This document shows positions 25,561 through 34,535 of a stretch of 42,956 nt of DNA, piece by piece. The stretch comes from Mycobacterium sp. PO1 (GTDB lineage Bacteria; Actinomycetota; Actinomycetes; Mycobacteriales; Mycobacteriaceae): NCBI RefSeq assembly GCF_017312405.1, contig NZ_BLTG01000089.1, forward strand, positions 1 to 42,956, written 5' to 3'. The first letter of the stretch is position 1. The number at the start of each line of letters is the position of its first letter. Below the pieces are notes generated by a model. That model ran no database searches. It was not told where the DNA came from and saw only the letters and a program-made list of their open reading frames with translations. The position numbers and the translations under genes are program-made.

Positions 25561-25868
25561 GGACGCGTGGCCCAAGGGCGCCGAGCGGTTGGCCCGAGGG
25601 CGCCGAGAGTGAACCTCTTGCGAATCTGCCGCCTGGATTTCGCACAGGGTTCACACTCGGCGACTGTTCAGGGGTGGGGGCGGGCAGGGCGCGCGCCGAG
25701 AGTGAATCTCGTGCGAAACATGGGCCCGACCGTCGCGCAGGGTTCACAGTCGGCGACTGCTCAGGCTCCGGGTGGGCATCGCGCGCGCCGAGAGTGAATC
25801 TCGTGCGAAACATGGGCCCGACCGTCGCGCAGGGTTCACAGTCGGCGATTGCTGAGGACGCGTGGCCC
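25556..25868. repeat. Array of three 73-bp hairpin repeats flanked by an 18-bp direct repeat
   Basis: Copies lie at 25600-25672, 25693-25765 and 25785-25857. The second and third differ at only 2 of 73 positions; the first is more diverged in its middle. Each copy is itself an imperfect palindrome, beginning GCCGAGAGTGAA and ending TTCACACTCGGC or a close variant. GCTGAGGACGCGTGGCCC flanks the array at 25556-25573 and 25851-25868. The array fills the space between the convergent pirin and nitroreductase genes, so RNA copies would fold on both strands. It may act as a bidirectional terminator or be a REP/MITE-like element. No gene is seen in these 346 bp. Confidence 0.85.
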
Positions 25869-25906
25869 GGGGCCGGTCGCACGACGTGGCGTCTGGGCCC
25901 GGGGCA

Positions 25907-26572
25907 TCAACCGTCGATGAAGGTGACCGTCTCGTGGATGGACGCACGGCCGGTACGGGCGTAACCCACTGTCTCATCGGCGAAACCGATCGACACACCG
26001 CAGAACAGAATGAGCTCGGCCGGCGGACGGACCAAGTCCGCCACCGTCCGACGCACCTGCGACCATGCCATCTGCGGACAGCTGTGCAGTCCTTCAGCGC
26101 GGAGCAACAACATGACAGTCTGCAGATACATGCCGACGTCGGACCATTGCGGAAGGCCCAAATCTCGGTGCACGTAACAGAAGAGCGCAGCCGGGGCCCC
26201 GAAGCAGTTCCAGTTGGCGATCGCGGCACGCTGGCGTGCCTCCCAATCCTCCCGTGCGATCCCGAGGGCGGCGTAGCGCTCTCGGCCGAAGGCCGACCTG
26301 CGCTCGCGGTAGGGAGATTCCAGACTCGTCGGATACATCTCGAACTGGCGCTCATCCCAGGCCTGACCGGTGCTGACCCGCTCCGTTGCCCGCTTCTTCA
26401 GCTCCGCCAGCGGCGCACCGGTCACCACGTAGGTGTTCCAGGGCTGGATGTTTGAGCCCGACGGCGCCCGGGTGGCGGCCGTGAGCACCCGCTCGAGCGT
26501 CTCCGGCGAAACGGGCCTGTCGGTGAACGCCCTTACTGATCGCCGACTTTCAACTGCCTCGTATACGTCCAC
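25907..26572 (-). CDS. Nitroreductase-family flavoprotein
   Basis: The 221-aa protein has the family's FMN-binding N-terminus (ESRRSVRAFTDRPV) and the loop APSGSNIQPWNTYVV, followed by the C-terminal LRAEGLHSCPQMAWSQ and ILFCGVSIGFAD blocks. Such enzymes reduce nitro, quinone or enone substrates with NAD(P)H. The start is GTG 26572, giving the normal short lead into the first helix, with a GGAG sequence nearby although its 3-nt spacing is tight. It lies 184 bp downstream of the MarR gene on the same strand, with nothing recognisable in the gap. Confidence 0.92.
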   Translation of the reverse strand: MDVYEAVESRRSVRAFTDRPVSPETLERVLTAATRAPSGSNIQPWNTYVVTGAPLAELKKRATERVSTGQAWDERQFEMYPTSLESPYRERRSAFGRERYAALGIAREDWEARQRAAIANWNCFGAPAALFCYVHRDLGLPQWSDVGMYLQTVMLLLRAEGLHSCPQMAWSQVRRTVADLVRPPAELILFCGVSIGFADETVGYARTGRASIHETVTFIDG

Positions 26573-26756
26573 GAGCTCCTGCCCTCCCGCTGGTCATGCC
26601 TTCTGGATGAAGTGCCCCGCCGCGGCCAGAATGGCTTCCGTCCATCTCCCAGAACGGGGGGAACGCCGCCGATTCATCCCGGCGTCTAAATCCGGCTCGG
26701 GTCAATGTCCGTGCGGTAGCCACCGCATGCCCCTCCTGCGGCTGACCACCGAGCGG

Positions 26757-27236
26757 TCACCCTCCCACGACCCCTCCGGAAACCGCTGATGTATCGGCGA
26801 TCTCACGCATCTGATCGAGAAGGCGGGACGCGACGCGAGCAGCAAGCCAGAGCGAGACCTGATCGTCGTCCGACAATCCGGCCAACAGACCGGAGATGCG
26901 CTGCTTGCGGATCCCGGAGCGTGCGTCCCACAGCCGCCGCCCCTCCTCGCCGACCTGGACCAGGCATGCTCGCCCGTCGTCAGGGTCGCCGCAACGTTCC
27001 AGCAGCCCTTGACGTTCCATCCGCTGCACGAGCTGTGTCATTCCCGATTGACTGGCGCCCTCGGCCTCGGCGAGAGCGGTGACCCGCATGGGACCCTCCC
27101 TGTGGAGTCGGTTCAGCACGAGTGTTGCGCTGGCACTCAGTTCGTCACGGTCGGCGAGGTGTCGCCACATCAAATCTGCACTCGAGACGAGCATCTCCGA
27201 GATGGCGTCGACGTCACTGGCGGTCGTGTTGCTCAT
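26757..27236 (-). CDS. MarR-family transcriptional regulator
   Basis: The 159-aa protein has the winged helix-turn-helix of MarR proteins (LSASATLVLNRLHREGPM, EAEGASQSGMTQLVQRMERQ, then the wing DPDDGRACLVQVGEEGR with the conserved Asp-Arg). It diverges from the mmpS-mmpL operon, the same arrangement as M. tuberculosis Rv0678 and mmpS5-mmpL5, where the MarR protein represses the efflux pair. The promoter side contains TATAAA 6 nt before the ATG on its strand. It may also affect the nitroreductase downstream. Orthology with Rv0678 is not claimed. Confidence 0.9.
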   Translation of the reverse strand: MSNTTASDVDAISEMLVSSADLMWRHLADRDELSASATLVLNRLHREGPMRVTALAEAEGASQSGMTQLVQRMERQGLLERCGDPDDGRACLVQVGEEGRRLWDARSGIRKQRISGLLAGLSDDDQVSLWLAARVASRLLDQMREIADTSAVSGGVVGG

Positions 27237-27444
27237 CCGACATTTATATCATTAACAGGAAGTAAAGTGGCGACGCTCCTTCGCTGAACCTGGGGAACGA
27301 GGGCGACAGAAACGCGCGGCTCCGGGCGAATTGATCCTGGCAATCAGCACTCAAATGCGGATTAGTGGCAGCGGTGGTGGAGCCGCAAAGGTGGCGCACC
27401 GCTGATGTCAGCGCACGCCAGGCAGGCACCTCGACTTGTGAAGA

Positions 27445-27462
27445 ATATTGCGTATGCGATAT
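27445..27462. promoter_or_regulatory. Palindrome before mmpS, candidate MarR operator
   Basis: ATATTGCGTATGCGATAT is an 18-bp imperfect palindrome with 7 of 9 pairs matching. It overlaps the predicted promoter (TTGTGA at 27436-27441, TATAGA at 27460-27465) and ends 10 nt before the mmpS ATG. The adjacent MarR gene is the natural candidate regulator. Confidence 0.5.
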
Positions 27463-27472
27463 AGATTGCAGC

Positions 27473-27958
27473 ATGAGCGTGCAACCACCGGCGCGTGGGA
27501 GCGCGGATCGAGCAGGCCACCGCCGCCCATCCGGCCGGGCCGTTCTCCGGAACGGGTGGCTACCTCTCGTCACCGTGACAGCCCTCGCCACCGGTTCGGT
27601 CTGCATCTGGCACGTGCACCAGATGTCCGAGCCGGGCTCCGTCCCTTCCGTTCCCGCCGCGCAGGCGCCTGAACAGTTCACTCCGAAGCGGCTCACGTAC
27701 GAACTGTTCGGGTCCATCGGCGACGGCGGGATCGTGAGCTATGTCGATGTCAGCGGCCACCCGCACGTCATCGAGCTCGCTGAACTGCCGTGGTCGCACA
27801 CCGAGACGACCACGCTCACCGTCGTGTCCGGCAGTGTCTCAGCGCAGGTCGACGGCGGCGATCTGAGTTGCCGGATGCTGGTCAATGACGTTGTGCGCGA
27901 CGAGCACCACTCCGACCATGCCGACGCGGACGTCACCTGCCGGGTGAAGTCGGCGTGA
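27473..27958 (+). CDS. MmpS-family membrane-associated accessory protein
   Basis: The 161-aa protein has a basic cytoplasmic N-terminus, one membrane segment (about 34-50) and an outer beta-rich domain of the MmpS type: LTYELFGSIGDGGIVSYVDV, ELPWSHTETTTL and CRMLVNDVVRDEHHSD, which match the MmpS consensus (YEVFG, LPWS, C-x-I-VDG-V-DE). MmpS proteins work with MmpL transporters in lipid, siderophore or drug export. ATG 27473 is chosen over a start 36 codons earlier, since that extension would cross the promoter. It overlaps mmpL by 4 nt (GTGA). Confidence 0.9.
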   Translation: MSVQPPARGSADRAGHRRPSGRAVLRNGWLPLVTVTALATGSVCIWHVHQMSEPGSVPSVPAAQAPEQFTPKRLTYELFGSIGDGGIVSYVDVSGHPHVIELAELPWSHTETTTLTVVSGSVSAQVDGGDLSCRMLVNDVVRDEHHSDHADADVTCRVKSA

Positions 27959-30783
27959 GCACTCATCGCGCCAACAAGCCGTTCGTCGCACGAACGGTGC
28001 GGTTCCTGGCGGTACCGATCATCATCTTCTGGGGCCTCGTCGCCGTGAGCACCAACACGTTCATCCCCCAGGTCGAGCGGGTCGCCGAGCAACTCGCGGG
28101 TTCGATGATTCCCAGCTATGCGCCCTCACAGGTCGCGATGCTCGAGATCGGCAAGAAGTTCGAAGAGTCGACGTCCACCAGCCTGGCGATGGTCGTCCTG
28201 GAGGCGGACCGTCCGTTGGACGGAGCCGATCACGACTACTACGACGATCTGATCGATCGACTAGGGCAGGACACTGAACACGTCCAGTACGCAATGGATC
28301 TGTGGGGTAAGCCGATCACCGCGGCGGGTGTCCAAAGCATCGACGGCAAGGCCACATTCGTGTTATTGCGGCTCGCCGGCAACACGGGCCAGATTCAGGC
28401 GAACGAATCTGTCGACGCTGTCCGCGAGATGGTCGCCGACAGCGCCCCGCCGCCAGGCCTCACCGTGTACGTGAGCGGCGCCGCACCGCTGGCGGCGGAC
28501 ACACTGTCGATCGCCAACTCAAGCCTGAACAACATCACGATCCTCACGATCATCCTCATCGTGGTGATGCTGCTGGTCGTCTACCGATCGTTCTCCACCC
28601 TGCTGGTCCCCCTCGTCAGCGTGCTGATCCAAATGCTGGTAGCAAAGGGAATCATCGCCACGCTCGGACACTTCGGCATCATTCCGCTGTCGTCGTTCGC
28701 AGTGAACATCGTTGTGGCGCTGACATTGGGGGCAGGAACCGACTACGGCATCTTTCTGCTCGGCCGCTACCAGGAAGCCAGACAGGCCGGCGAGAGCCGC
28801 GAGGCCGCGTTCTACACGGCCTACCGCAGCGTGGCACCCGTCATCATCGGCTCGGGGCTGACCATCGCCGGTGCGTGTTACTGTCTGAGCCTGGCGCGTC
28901 TGGACTACTTCCACACCATGGGTCCAGCCGTCGCCATCAGCATGTTGTGCACCATCGCGGCTGCGCTGACGCTCGCACCCGCGCTGCTCACCCTCGGTAG
29001 CCTGTTCGGTCTCTTCGATCCCAGGCGTGCATCCGCGGGCCGGCTGTATCGGCGAATCGGGGCCAGCGTGGTGCGTTGGCCCAAGCCGATCTTCGTGGCC
29101 AGTTGCGCCGTCGTGATGATCGGGGCCATCTTCGTCCCCAGCTATCAGGTGAACTACGACGACCGCGCATACCAGCCGGCCGACGCCTCGGCGAACCGTG
29201 GCTTCGCAGCATCGGACCGGCACTTCGCGGAGAGCAAACTGTTCAGCGAGATGCTGATGATCGAGACCGACCACGACATGCGCAACCCCGCAGACTTCAT
29301 CTCGCTGGACCGCGTCGCTAAGAGCCTCATCCGACTCCCCGGCGTAGCCATGGTGCAGAGCATCACCAGACCGTTGGGCCGACCGTTGGAACACGCCACG
29401 ATTCCGTACCTATTCACGACGCAGGGCAGCGGTAGCGGTCAGCAACTGCCTTTCAACGAGAAACAGAACGAGAACACCGATCGGCAAGCCGATATCCAAA
29501 CGCGCTCCGTCGAGGTGTTGGCGCAGGTGCTCGATCTGACACAGAAGATGTCGGACGAACTGCACTCAACGGTACTCACCCTGGACAACGTCAAGCAGGT
29601 CACCGACGACATGAACGCGGGGATATCGAACCTCGATGACTTTCTGCGGCCGCTGCGTAACTATTTCTACTGGGAGCCGCACTGTTTCGATATTCCAGCG
29701 TGCTGGGCGATGCGGTCGCTGTTCGATGCGCTCGACGGCGTCGACAGCCTCTACGCAGAGATCACCGATGCCGTCGCCTCACTGCAGGCCGTGGACAGGC
29801 TGTTGCCGCGGATGATCGCTCAACTGGACCGGATGATGGAGGACACGCTCGCGCTACAGACCGTCATCACCAACTCGTACGGTCCGGCACATCTGCAGTC
29901 CACTCAGACCGATCAGACATACGACGACCTCATCAATGTCGGTAATGACTTCGACCAATCACGCAGCGATGACTTCTTCTACATATCCAGGGAGGCGTTC
30001 GACAACGAAGACGTCAAGACCGGCATGCAGTTGATGATGTCGCCGGACGGCAAGGCTGCCCGGTTCATCATCACCCACGAGGGCAACGCCATGGGGCCGG
30101 AGGGTGTCGAGCACGTGGAGCAGTTCCCCGAGGCGATCAAGATCGCGCTGAAGGAGACTTCACTGGCCGGGGCCAAGATCTACATCGGCGGTGCGGCGTC
30201 GAACGACAGAGACATCAAGGCCTATGCCGCGTCCGATCTGCTCATCGTCGCGGTGGCCGCATTCGTGCTCATTTTCCTCATCATGCTCTATCTGACCCGA
30301 AGTCTGCTGGCAGCGATGATCATTCCCGGAACTGTAGCGTTCTCCTATGCCGGCGCCTTCGGCCTTTCGGTGCTGGTCTGGCAACACCTTATCGGTCTGC
30401 CTCTGCACTGGTTGGTCCTGCCGCTCACCTTCATCATCCTCGTGGCTGTCGGCTCGGACTACAACCTGTTGCTGATCTCCCGAGTGAAGGAGGAGACGGG
30501 CGCCGGGTTGAACACGGGACTCATCCGCGCACTCGGTAGCACCGGCAGCGTGGTGACGTCGGCGGGTCTGGTGTTCGCTTTCACGATGCTGGCGATGCTC
30601 ATCGGCGATCTGCGCACCATCGGCCAGTTGGGATCGACAGTGTGTATCGGGCTTCTGCTCGACACCCTGGTGGTGCGCTCGTTCGTCGTACCATGCATGA
30701 TGCGTCTTCTCGGGCCGTGGTTCTGGTGGCCGACTCTTATCCGGCAACGGCCACTTCGGCGGAGACCGGAGGCGCGCAGATGA
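27955..30783 (+). CDS. MmpL-family RND transporter
   Basis: The 942-aa protein has the MmpL/RND layout: a first membrane helix (about 18-37), a periplasmic domain, a five-helix block (about 185-350) with GAGTDYGIFLLGRYQEAR, another helix near 378, a second long periplasmic domain (about 400-750) and a final block (about 755-930) with AVGSDYNLLLISRVKEE. The two paired Asp-Tyr motifs are the proton-relay residues of MmpL proteins. It exports a lipid or drug-like substrate with its MmpS partner; the substrate is not evident. Starts at GTG 27955 within the mmpS stop and overlaps the next gene by 4 nt. Confidence 0.95.
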   Translation: MSTHRANKPFVARTVRFLAVPIIIFWGLVAVSTNTFIPQVERVAEQLAGSMIPSYAPSQVAMLEIGKKFEESTSTSLAMVVLEADRPLDGADHDYYDDLIDRLGQDTEHVQYAMDLWGKPITAAGVQSIDGKATFVLLRLAGNTGQIQANESVDAVREMVADSAPPPGLTVYVSGAAPLAADTLSIANSSLNNITILTIILIVVMLLVVYRSFSTLLVPLVSVLIQMLVAKGIIATLGHFGIIPLSSFAVNIVVALTLGAGTDYGIFLLGRYQEARQAGESREAAFYTAYRSVAPVIIGSGLTIAGACYCLSLARLDYFHTMGPAVAISMLCTIAAALTLAPALLTLGSLFGLFDPRRASAGRLYRRIGASVVRWPKPIFVASCAVVMIGAIFVPSYQVNYDDRAYQPADASANRGFAASDRHFAESKLFSEMLMIETDHDMRNPADFISLDRVAKSLIRLPGVAMVQSITRPLGRPLEHATIPYLFTTQGSGSGQQLPFNEKQNENTDRQADIQTRSVEVLAQVLDLTQKMSDELHSTVLTLDNVKQVTDDMNAGISNLDDFLRPLRNYFYWEPHCFDIPACWAMRSLFDALDGVDSLYAEITDAVASLQAVDRLLPRMIAQLDRMMEDTLALQTVITNSYGPAHLQSTQTDQTYDDLINVGNDFDQSRSDDFFYISREAFDNEDVKTGMQLMMSPDGKAARFIITHEGNAMGPEGVEHVEQFPEAIKIALKETSLAGAKIYIGGAASNDRDIKAYAASDLLIVAVAAFVLIFLIMLYLTRSLLAAMIIPGTVAFSYAGAFGLSVLVWQHLIGLPLHWLVLPLTFIILVAVGSDYNLLLISRVKEETGAGLNTGLIRALGSTGSVVTSAGLVFAFTMLAMLIGDLRTIGQLGSTVCIGLLLDTLVVRSFVVPCMMRLLGPWFWWPTLIRQRPLRRRPEARR

Positions 30784-31229
30784 CCACGTCCAGTCTCTAC
30801 GGCACGCTGGCGATCGTCGCCTTTGCGCTGATAGGGGTGTTCGCCGCGGTTGCCTTCGTGTTCACCGGGCGGATGATGGGCCGCAGGCACGTCAGGCGCA
30901 GCCTGGACATCGGCGTGCTGCCGGCAACATTGCGAAAGGTCCGAAACCGCGACCCGCTTACCGACGATGAAATCGTTCTGGCGCGAGAGGTGCTTGCAGA
31001 CCGAGGTAGTCTGCTGGCGCTGGCCGTGCCTGCCACCCTGTTCTGCCTCGGTTGCTTCTACGTGTTCGGCAGCCTCGAGCAACTTCATGAGCACATCGCC
31101 TCGGAGAGAACGTTTCTCGGAGTGATCCCGATGATCACGTCCACCAATATGGCGGTACAGATCCTGCGAAGCGTACGGCTCAAGCGGCGGTTGGTGAACG
31201 CAATCACGCCGAACGCACAGCCACGGTAG
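30780..31229 (+). CDS. Small membrane protein, third gene of the mmpS-mmpL operon
   Basis: The 149-aa protein has an N-terminal membrane helix (about 8-30), a charged middle (MMGRRHVRRSLDIGVLPATL, then LTDDEIVLAREVLADRG) and a second hydrophobic stretch (about 75-95), followed by a basic tail. I do not recognise the family. ATG 30780 overlaps the mmpL stop (ATGA), so it is translationally coupled and probably works with the transporter. A longer upstream frame lies inside mmpL and is rejected. Its stop codon is part of a hairpin shared with the convergent gene. Confidence 0.8.
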   Translation: MTTSSLYGTLAIVAFALIGVFAAVAFVFTGRMMGRRHVRRSLDIGVLPATLRKVRNRDPLTDDEIVLAREVLADRGSLLALAVPATLFCLGCFYVFGSLEQLHEHIASERTFLGVIPMITSTNMAVQILRSVRLKRRLVNAITPNAQPR

Positions 31230-31255
31230 CGAATTCGGCAGACTGCCTACCGTGG
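31221..31255. terminator. Bidirectional hairpin between convergent genes
   Basis: CCACGGTAG (31221-31229) pairs perfectly with CTACCGTGG (31247-31255), and the loop holds an inner GGCA-gac-TGCC stem. The hairpin includes the stop codon of the membrane-protein gene and lies 24 bp from the end of the convergent hydrolase gene. There is no U-tract, as is common in mycobacteria. Confidence 0.6.
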
Positions 31256-31279
31256 TAGCACGCTCGGCGCGGGAGATCG

Positions 31280-32194
31280 TCAGTGATCCCAGACGATCGG
31301 CACGAACCGAAAAGCGTTGCCGGCGAAGGCCACGTGGCACACGGACGGAAAGGGCAGATGCGTGGCCACCAGCTGTTCCCCGCTCGCCGCCAGCTCAGAC
31401 AACAAGCGGACCCGGACGCGGGCAGATTCCTCGGGATCGTGTTCGAAACCGTTCTGCCACTCGGGGTTGTCGAAGCCGGGCTGGAAGACCGCGTCACCGG
31501 CGAACGTCAACGCCTCGCCGCGGGACTCCAGGCGCACGATGCTGTGACCGGGTGTGTGGCCGCCTGTGCGCCGGACCAACACCCCGGGAGCCACCTCGTA
31601 CTCCTTCTCGAACGGCCGCAACTGGTTGCGGTACACGCCCAGAAACTGCGTGGCAGTCGCTCGGAGAACCTGCGGGATCGGCGCCGGCATGACGGTGCGG
31701 GAGAAATCTGGCGCCTCCCAGAACTCGGCCTCGGCGGTCGCCACATGCACGCGCAGGTCCTGGCGCAGCCGGCCGCGCAACCCGTCGACCAGCAGTCCAC
31801 CGATGTGGTCCATGTGCAGATGAGTGAGTACCACGTCGGTCACGGAGGACGGGGCGATCCCGGCGTCGTCCAACCGGGCGGCCAACTGTCCGGCACGCGG
31901 GAAGCCCGGAAACTCCGTCCCCAGGCCGGAATCGATGAGGATGATCTTGCCGGCGCTGCGTACCACCGCCACGTTCAGCGGCCAGTCGAGCACCTCCGGC
32001 GGCAGATACATGTCCTCGAGCCAGGCCGACAGTTCCGCAGGGGCGACATTCGTGGCCATCGTGGCGGCGGCGATGGGCAATACGCCGTCGCTGATCACCA
32101 TCACGTCGATGTCGCCGACCTTCAGCGCATAACGCGACGGAACCAACTCGCCGAGGCCGGTCCTACCGCGGTGGGAAATGCTGTCCACGCTCAT
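31280..32194 (-). CDS. Metallo-beta-lactamase-fold hydrolase
   Basis: The 304-aa protein has the zinc-binding HxHxDH motif (His125, His127, Asp129, His130 in THLHMDH), a later GGHTPGHS histidine and an Asp in FAGDAVFQ, giving both metal sites of the superfamily. LIDSGLG precedes the first motif. The layout is that of the lactonase/AidC-like MBL hydrolases, so an acyl-homoserine lactone or other ester is possible but not shown. ATG 32194 has AGGAGA 6 nt upstream. It stands alone; the 153 bp between it and the FUSC gene hold nothing recognisable. Confidence 0.9.
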   Translation of the reverse strand: MSVDSISHRGRTGLGELVPSRYALKVGDIDVMVISDGVLPIAAATMATNVAPAELSAWLEDMYLPPEVLDWPLNVAVVRSAGKIILIDSGLGTEFPGFPRAGQLAARLDDAGIAPSSVTDVVLTHLHMDHIGGLLVDGLRGRLRQDLRVHVATAEAEFWEAPDFSRTVMPAPIPQVLRATATQFLGVYRNQLRPFEKEYEVAPGVLVRRTGGHTPGHSIVRLESRGEALTFAGDAVFQPGFDNPEWQNGFEHDPEESARVRVRLLSELAASGEQLVATHLPFPSVCHVAFAGNAFRFVPIVWDH

Positions 32195-32347
32195 GTTCTT
32201 CTCCTAGTGCCTGACCCGAGGACGCGGTGGAATTCACCTGTCCGTCTACCCGAACGCACCGCGGCAGCGGAATTTATCCGGCCGCCGATCCGCATGCTTC
32301 ACGTGATCGCCGAACGCACGGCGGCGGTGCTGAATGCGACTGGGCCG

Positions 32348-34516
32348 CTACCGTGGTTGCACGTCGGCCGTGGCGTTCTGCAGCGGATAGATCAGTTCCA
32401 GCTCCCCGAGCGCCGCGGCCACCGTCAGCAGGGGCAGCGCCGCCGAGACCGCCAGATCGTCGTCGGGGACCTCTGAGCGCAGCGCCAGCACGAAGTCGTC
32501 GCCGATCGGCGACCAGTCCTGATCCGGGTCGAAGCGCCCGGCCAGCCGGTCGCTGATCGCGTCCACGTGGAACTCCAGCACCTTGCGGACGTTCGGGTAC
32601 GCCCCGAGCGGTGGCGGGGTGGGGATGTCGGCGATCAGGTCGGCCGCGGCGCGCAACCGGATCGCCCGGTTGAACGACCGCACCACCGGCGCGCGGAAGT
32701 CAGTCTCACCGCTGCTCTCGGACAGGTACTGGCGCACCGCGTCGTCGATCACCCGGGAGGCGGCCAGCGCGTTGTGACTCAGCGTCGCCACTTCGTCGCG
32801 GCGCTCCTCGAACGCGCCGCGGGTGATGCGCAGTACCGCCACCTGCAGGTACCGGCCGAAGATGCCGCGCGCGGAGTCGATGGCCCTGGTGACCGAGGCG
32901 GTCGCGCCGCGCGGCCACAGCAGCACCGACACCACCACCCCGACGAGTGCGCCGACGACGACGTCCTCCACCCGGATCAGACCGACCTCCCAGCCGGTGG
33001 GCACGATCAGGTTGAAGAAGATCAGCACCATCATCGTGAAGGCGGCCTGCGCCGCGGTGAACGACGCGATCTCGGGCACATACGCCGACCCGAACACCAC
33101 CAGCGGCATCAGCAGCCACAGCACCGGCGGATCCACGCCGACGAGGTTGATCAGCAGGGCACCGAGCAGGAAGCCGATGCCGGTGCCGATCACCGCGCGC
33201 CACACCCGGGTGCCGGTGGTCAGAGCACTCGAGCGCAGCACCGACAGGGCACCGAGCACCACCCAGAAGCCATGTTCCACGGGAAACAGGTGTGTCACGG
33301 CCACGGCCAGCGCCAGCCCCAGCCCGGTGCGCAGGCTGTTGCGCACCGCCACCGCCCGGCTGGTGACGAACCCGGACGCGATCTGGGCGGCCACCTTCGT
33401 CTCGGGCAGCAGACGTTCGGACGCCCCGGTCGGCGGCAGTCGCAGGCCCAGCGCACGCGCCCACACCGGGCGGGCGTCGGCGGCCGCCGCGGCGGCGATG
33501 ATCCGTCCGGTCGCGCCGATGGTCGCCGCGATGGTCCGCCGCCGCAGCAGCTCGCGGCCCAACCGCACGGCATGGTCGTCGTCGACGGCGCCCAGGATCG
33601 TCTGCAGGTCCTCGCGGTAGCGGCCGCGCGCCACGGTGCGCAGGTCGGTCAGGGCGGCCTCCAGTGCGGCGCGCCCGGCGTCCCGGTCCACCGACCGGGG
33701 CTGCTGCAGGACCGCGGCCGCGCACCGCAGCACCCGCACCGCCGGAGCCCGCATGTCCGCCAGGGCCGCCCCCGCGCGCTGCCCGGTCCGGTCGGACACC
33801 CACTCCAGATCGTCGACGACACGGACCAGCGCCCGGCTGCCGGCGGTCAGACCGACCGGGCGGAAGTCGGCGCCCAGGAACGTCTCCCGCAGCCGGTCCA
33901 TCGCGCGGGTGACGTCCTCGGCGGTGGCCGCGCCGTCCAGCCGGTCGGCCAGCGTGCGGCAGGCGCGGGCCGCGCGGCGGCGCAACTGGCCGTGGTGACG
34001 CGGCGGCAGGAAGAACAGCGCGGCAGGCACACACACCGCCAGCGCGATAGTCCAGCCCAGCAGCCGTTCCTCGACCGGGCCCACCGGTGTGCACGCCGGG
34101 AGCACGAACGTCAGCAGCGTGGCGCGCTGACCTGCGGCGATCGTCTCACTGAACACCCCGCAGAACGTCACCACGACGCCGAGCACGAACATCGTCACGA
34201 CCGCGGGCACCGGATACGGCGCGACCAGTGTTCCGAGCGTGATCATCACGTAACCGTTGAGGGCCAGCCCGGTGTAGGCCAGGGCGCGGTTGTTCGCGTT
34301 GCCCGGGAAATCGCTGAACACCAGCAGTGCGACCGAGCCGAAGATCGTGAACAGCGGCGTCTGCGAATTGCCCGCCACGACGAAGCCGACCGCCCCGGCC
34401 AGCGGCACCACCAGGGCCGCGCGCAGGGCCCGCCGCAGCGCGTCGCCGTCGGGATCGCGCCGCTGGATCCGCTGCGCGATGCGGTCGCGCAGAGCGGCTG
34501 GCCGGAGGGAGCGCAC
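32348..34516 (-). CDS. FUSC-family (aromatic acid exporter-like) membrane protein
   Basis: The 722-aa protein has two hydrophobic blocks separated by a soluble helical middle: helices about 32-185 in the N-terminal half and about 375-520 in the C-terminal half (FLVVLGALSVLRSS-like WVVLGALSVLRSSALTTGTR). This duplicated plan is that of the fusaric acid resistance / YccS superfamily. Family members export aromatic acids and xenobiotics. It lies 20 bp after the 182-aa membrane-protein gene and forms an operon with it and the TetR gene. The substrate is unknown. Confidence 0.88.
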   Translation of the reverse strand: MRSLRPAALRDRIAQRIQRRDPDGDALRRALRAALVVPLAGAVGFVVAGNSQTPLFTIFGSVALLVFSDFPGNANNRALAYTGLALNGYVMITLGTLVAPYPVPAVVTMFVLGVVVTFCGVFSETIAAGQRATLLTFVLPACTPVGPVEERLLGWTIALAVCVPAALFFLPPRHHGQLRRRAARACRTLADRLDGAATAEDVTRAMDRLRETFLGADFRPVGLTAGSRALVRVVDDLEWVSDRTGQRAGAALADMRAPAVRVLRCAAAVLQQPRSVDRDAGRAALEAALTDLRTVARGRYREDLQTILGAVDDDHAVRLGRELLRRRTIAATIGATGRIIAAAAAADARPVWARALGLRLPPTGASERLLPETKVAAQIASGFVTSRAVAVRNSLRTGLGLALAVAVTHLFPVEHGFWVVLGALSVLRSSALTTGTRVWRAVIGTGIGFLLGALLINLVGVDPPVLWLLMPLVVFGSAYVPEIASFTAAQAAFTMMVLIFFNLIVPTGWEVGLIRVEDVVVGALVGVVVSVLLWPRGATASVTRAIDSARGIFGRYLQVAVLRITRGAFEERRDEVATLSHNALAASRVIDDAVRQYLSESSGETDFRAPVVRSFNRAIRLRAAADLIADIPTPPPLGAYPNVRKVLEFHVDAISDRLAGRFDPDQDWSPIGDDFVLALRSEVPDDDLAVSAALPLLTVAAALGELELIYPLQNATADVQPR

Positions 34517-34535
34517 GGCGGTCGTCAGCGCGCCA

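Noticed and set aside
24496..25575. A minus-strand 359-codon frame over the pirin gene
   Set aside because: It is antisense to a protein with an intact pirin metal site and has no features of its own.
25600..25857. A CRISPR array
   Set aside because: There are only three units of 73 bp with short similar spacers, each unit is palindromic along its length, and no cas gene is present.
32195..32347. A small gene between the metallo-beta-lactamase-fold hydrolase and the FUSC gene
   Set aside because: Short in-frame stretches exist, but there is no ribosome binding site, and CGAACGCAC-type repeats explain the local pattern.
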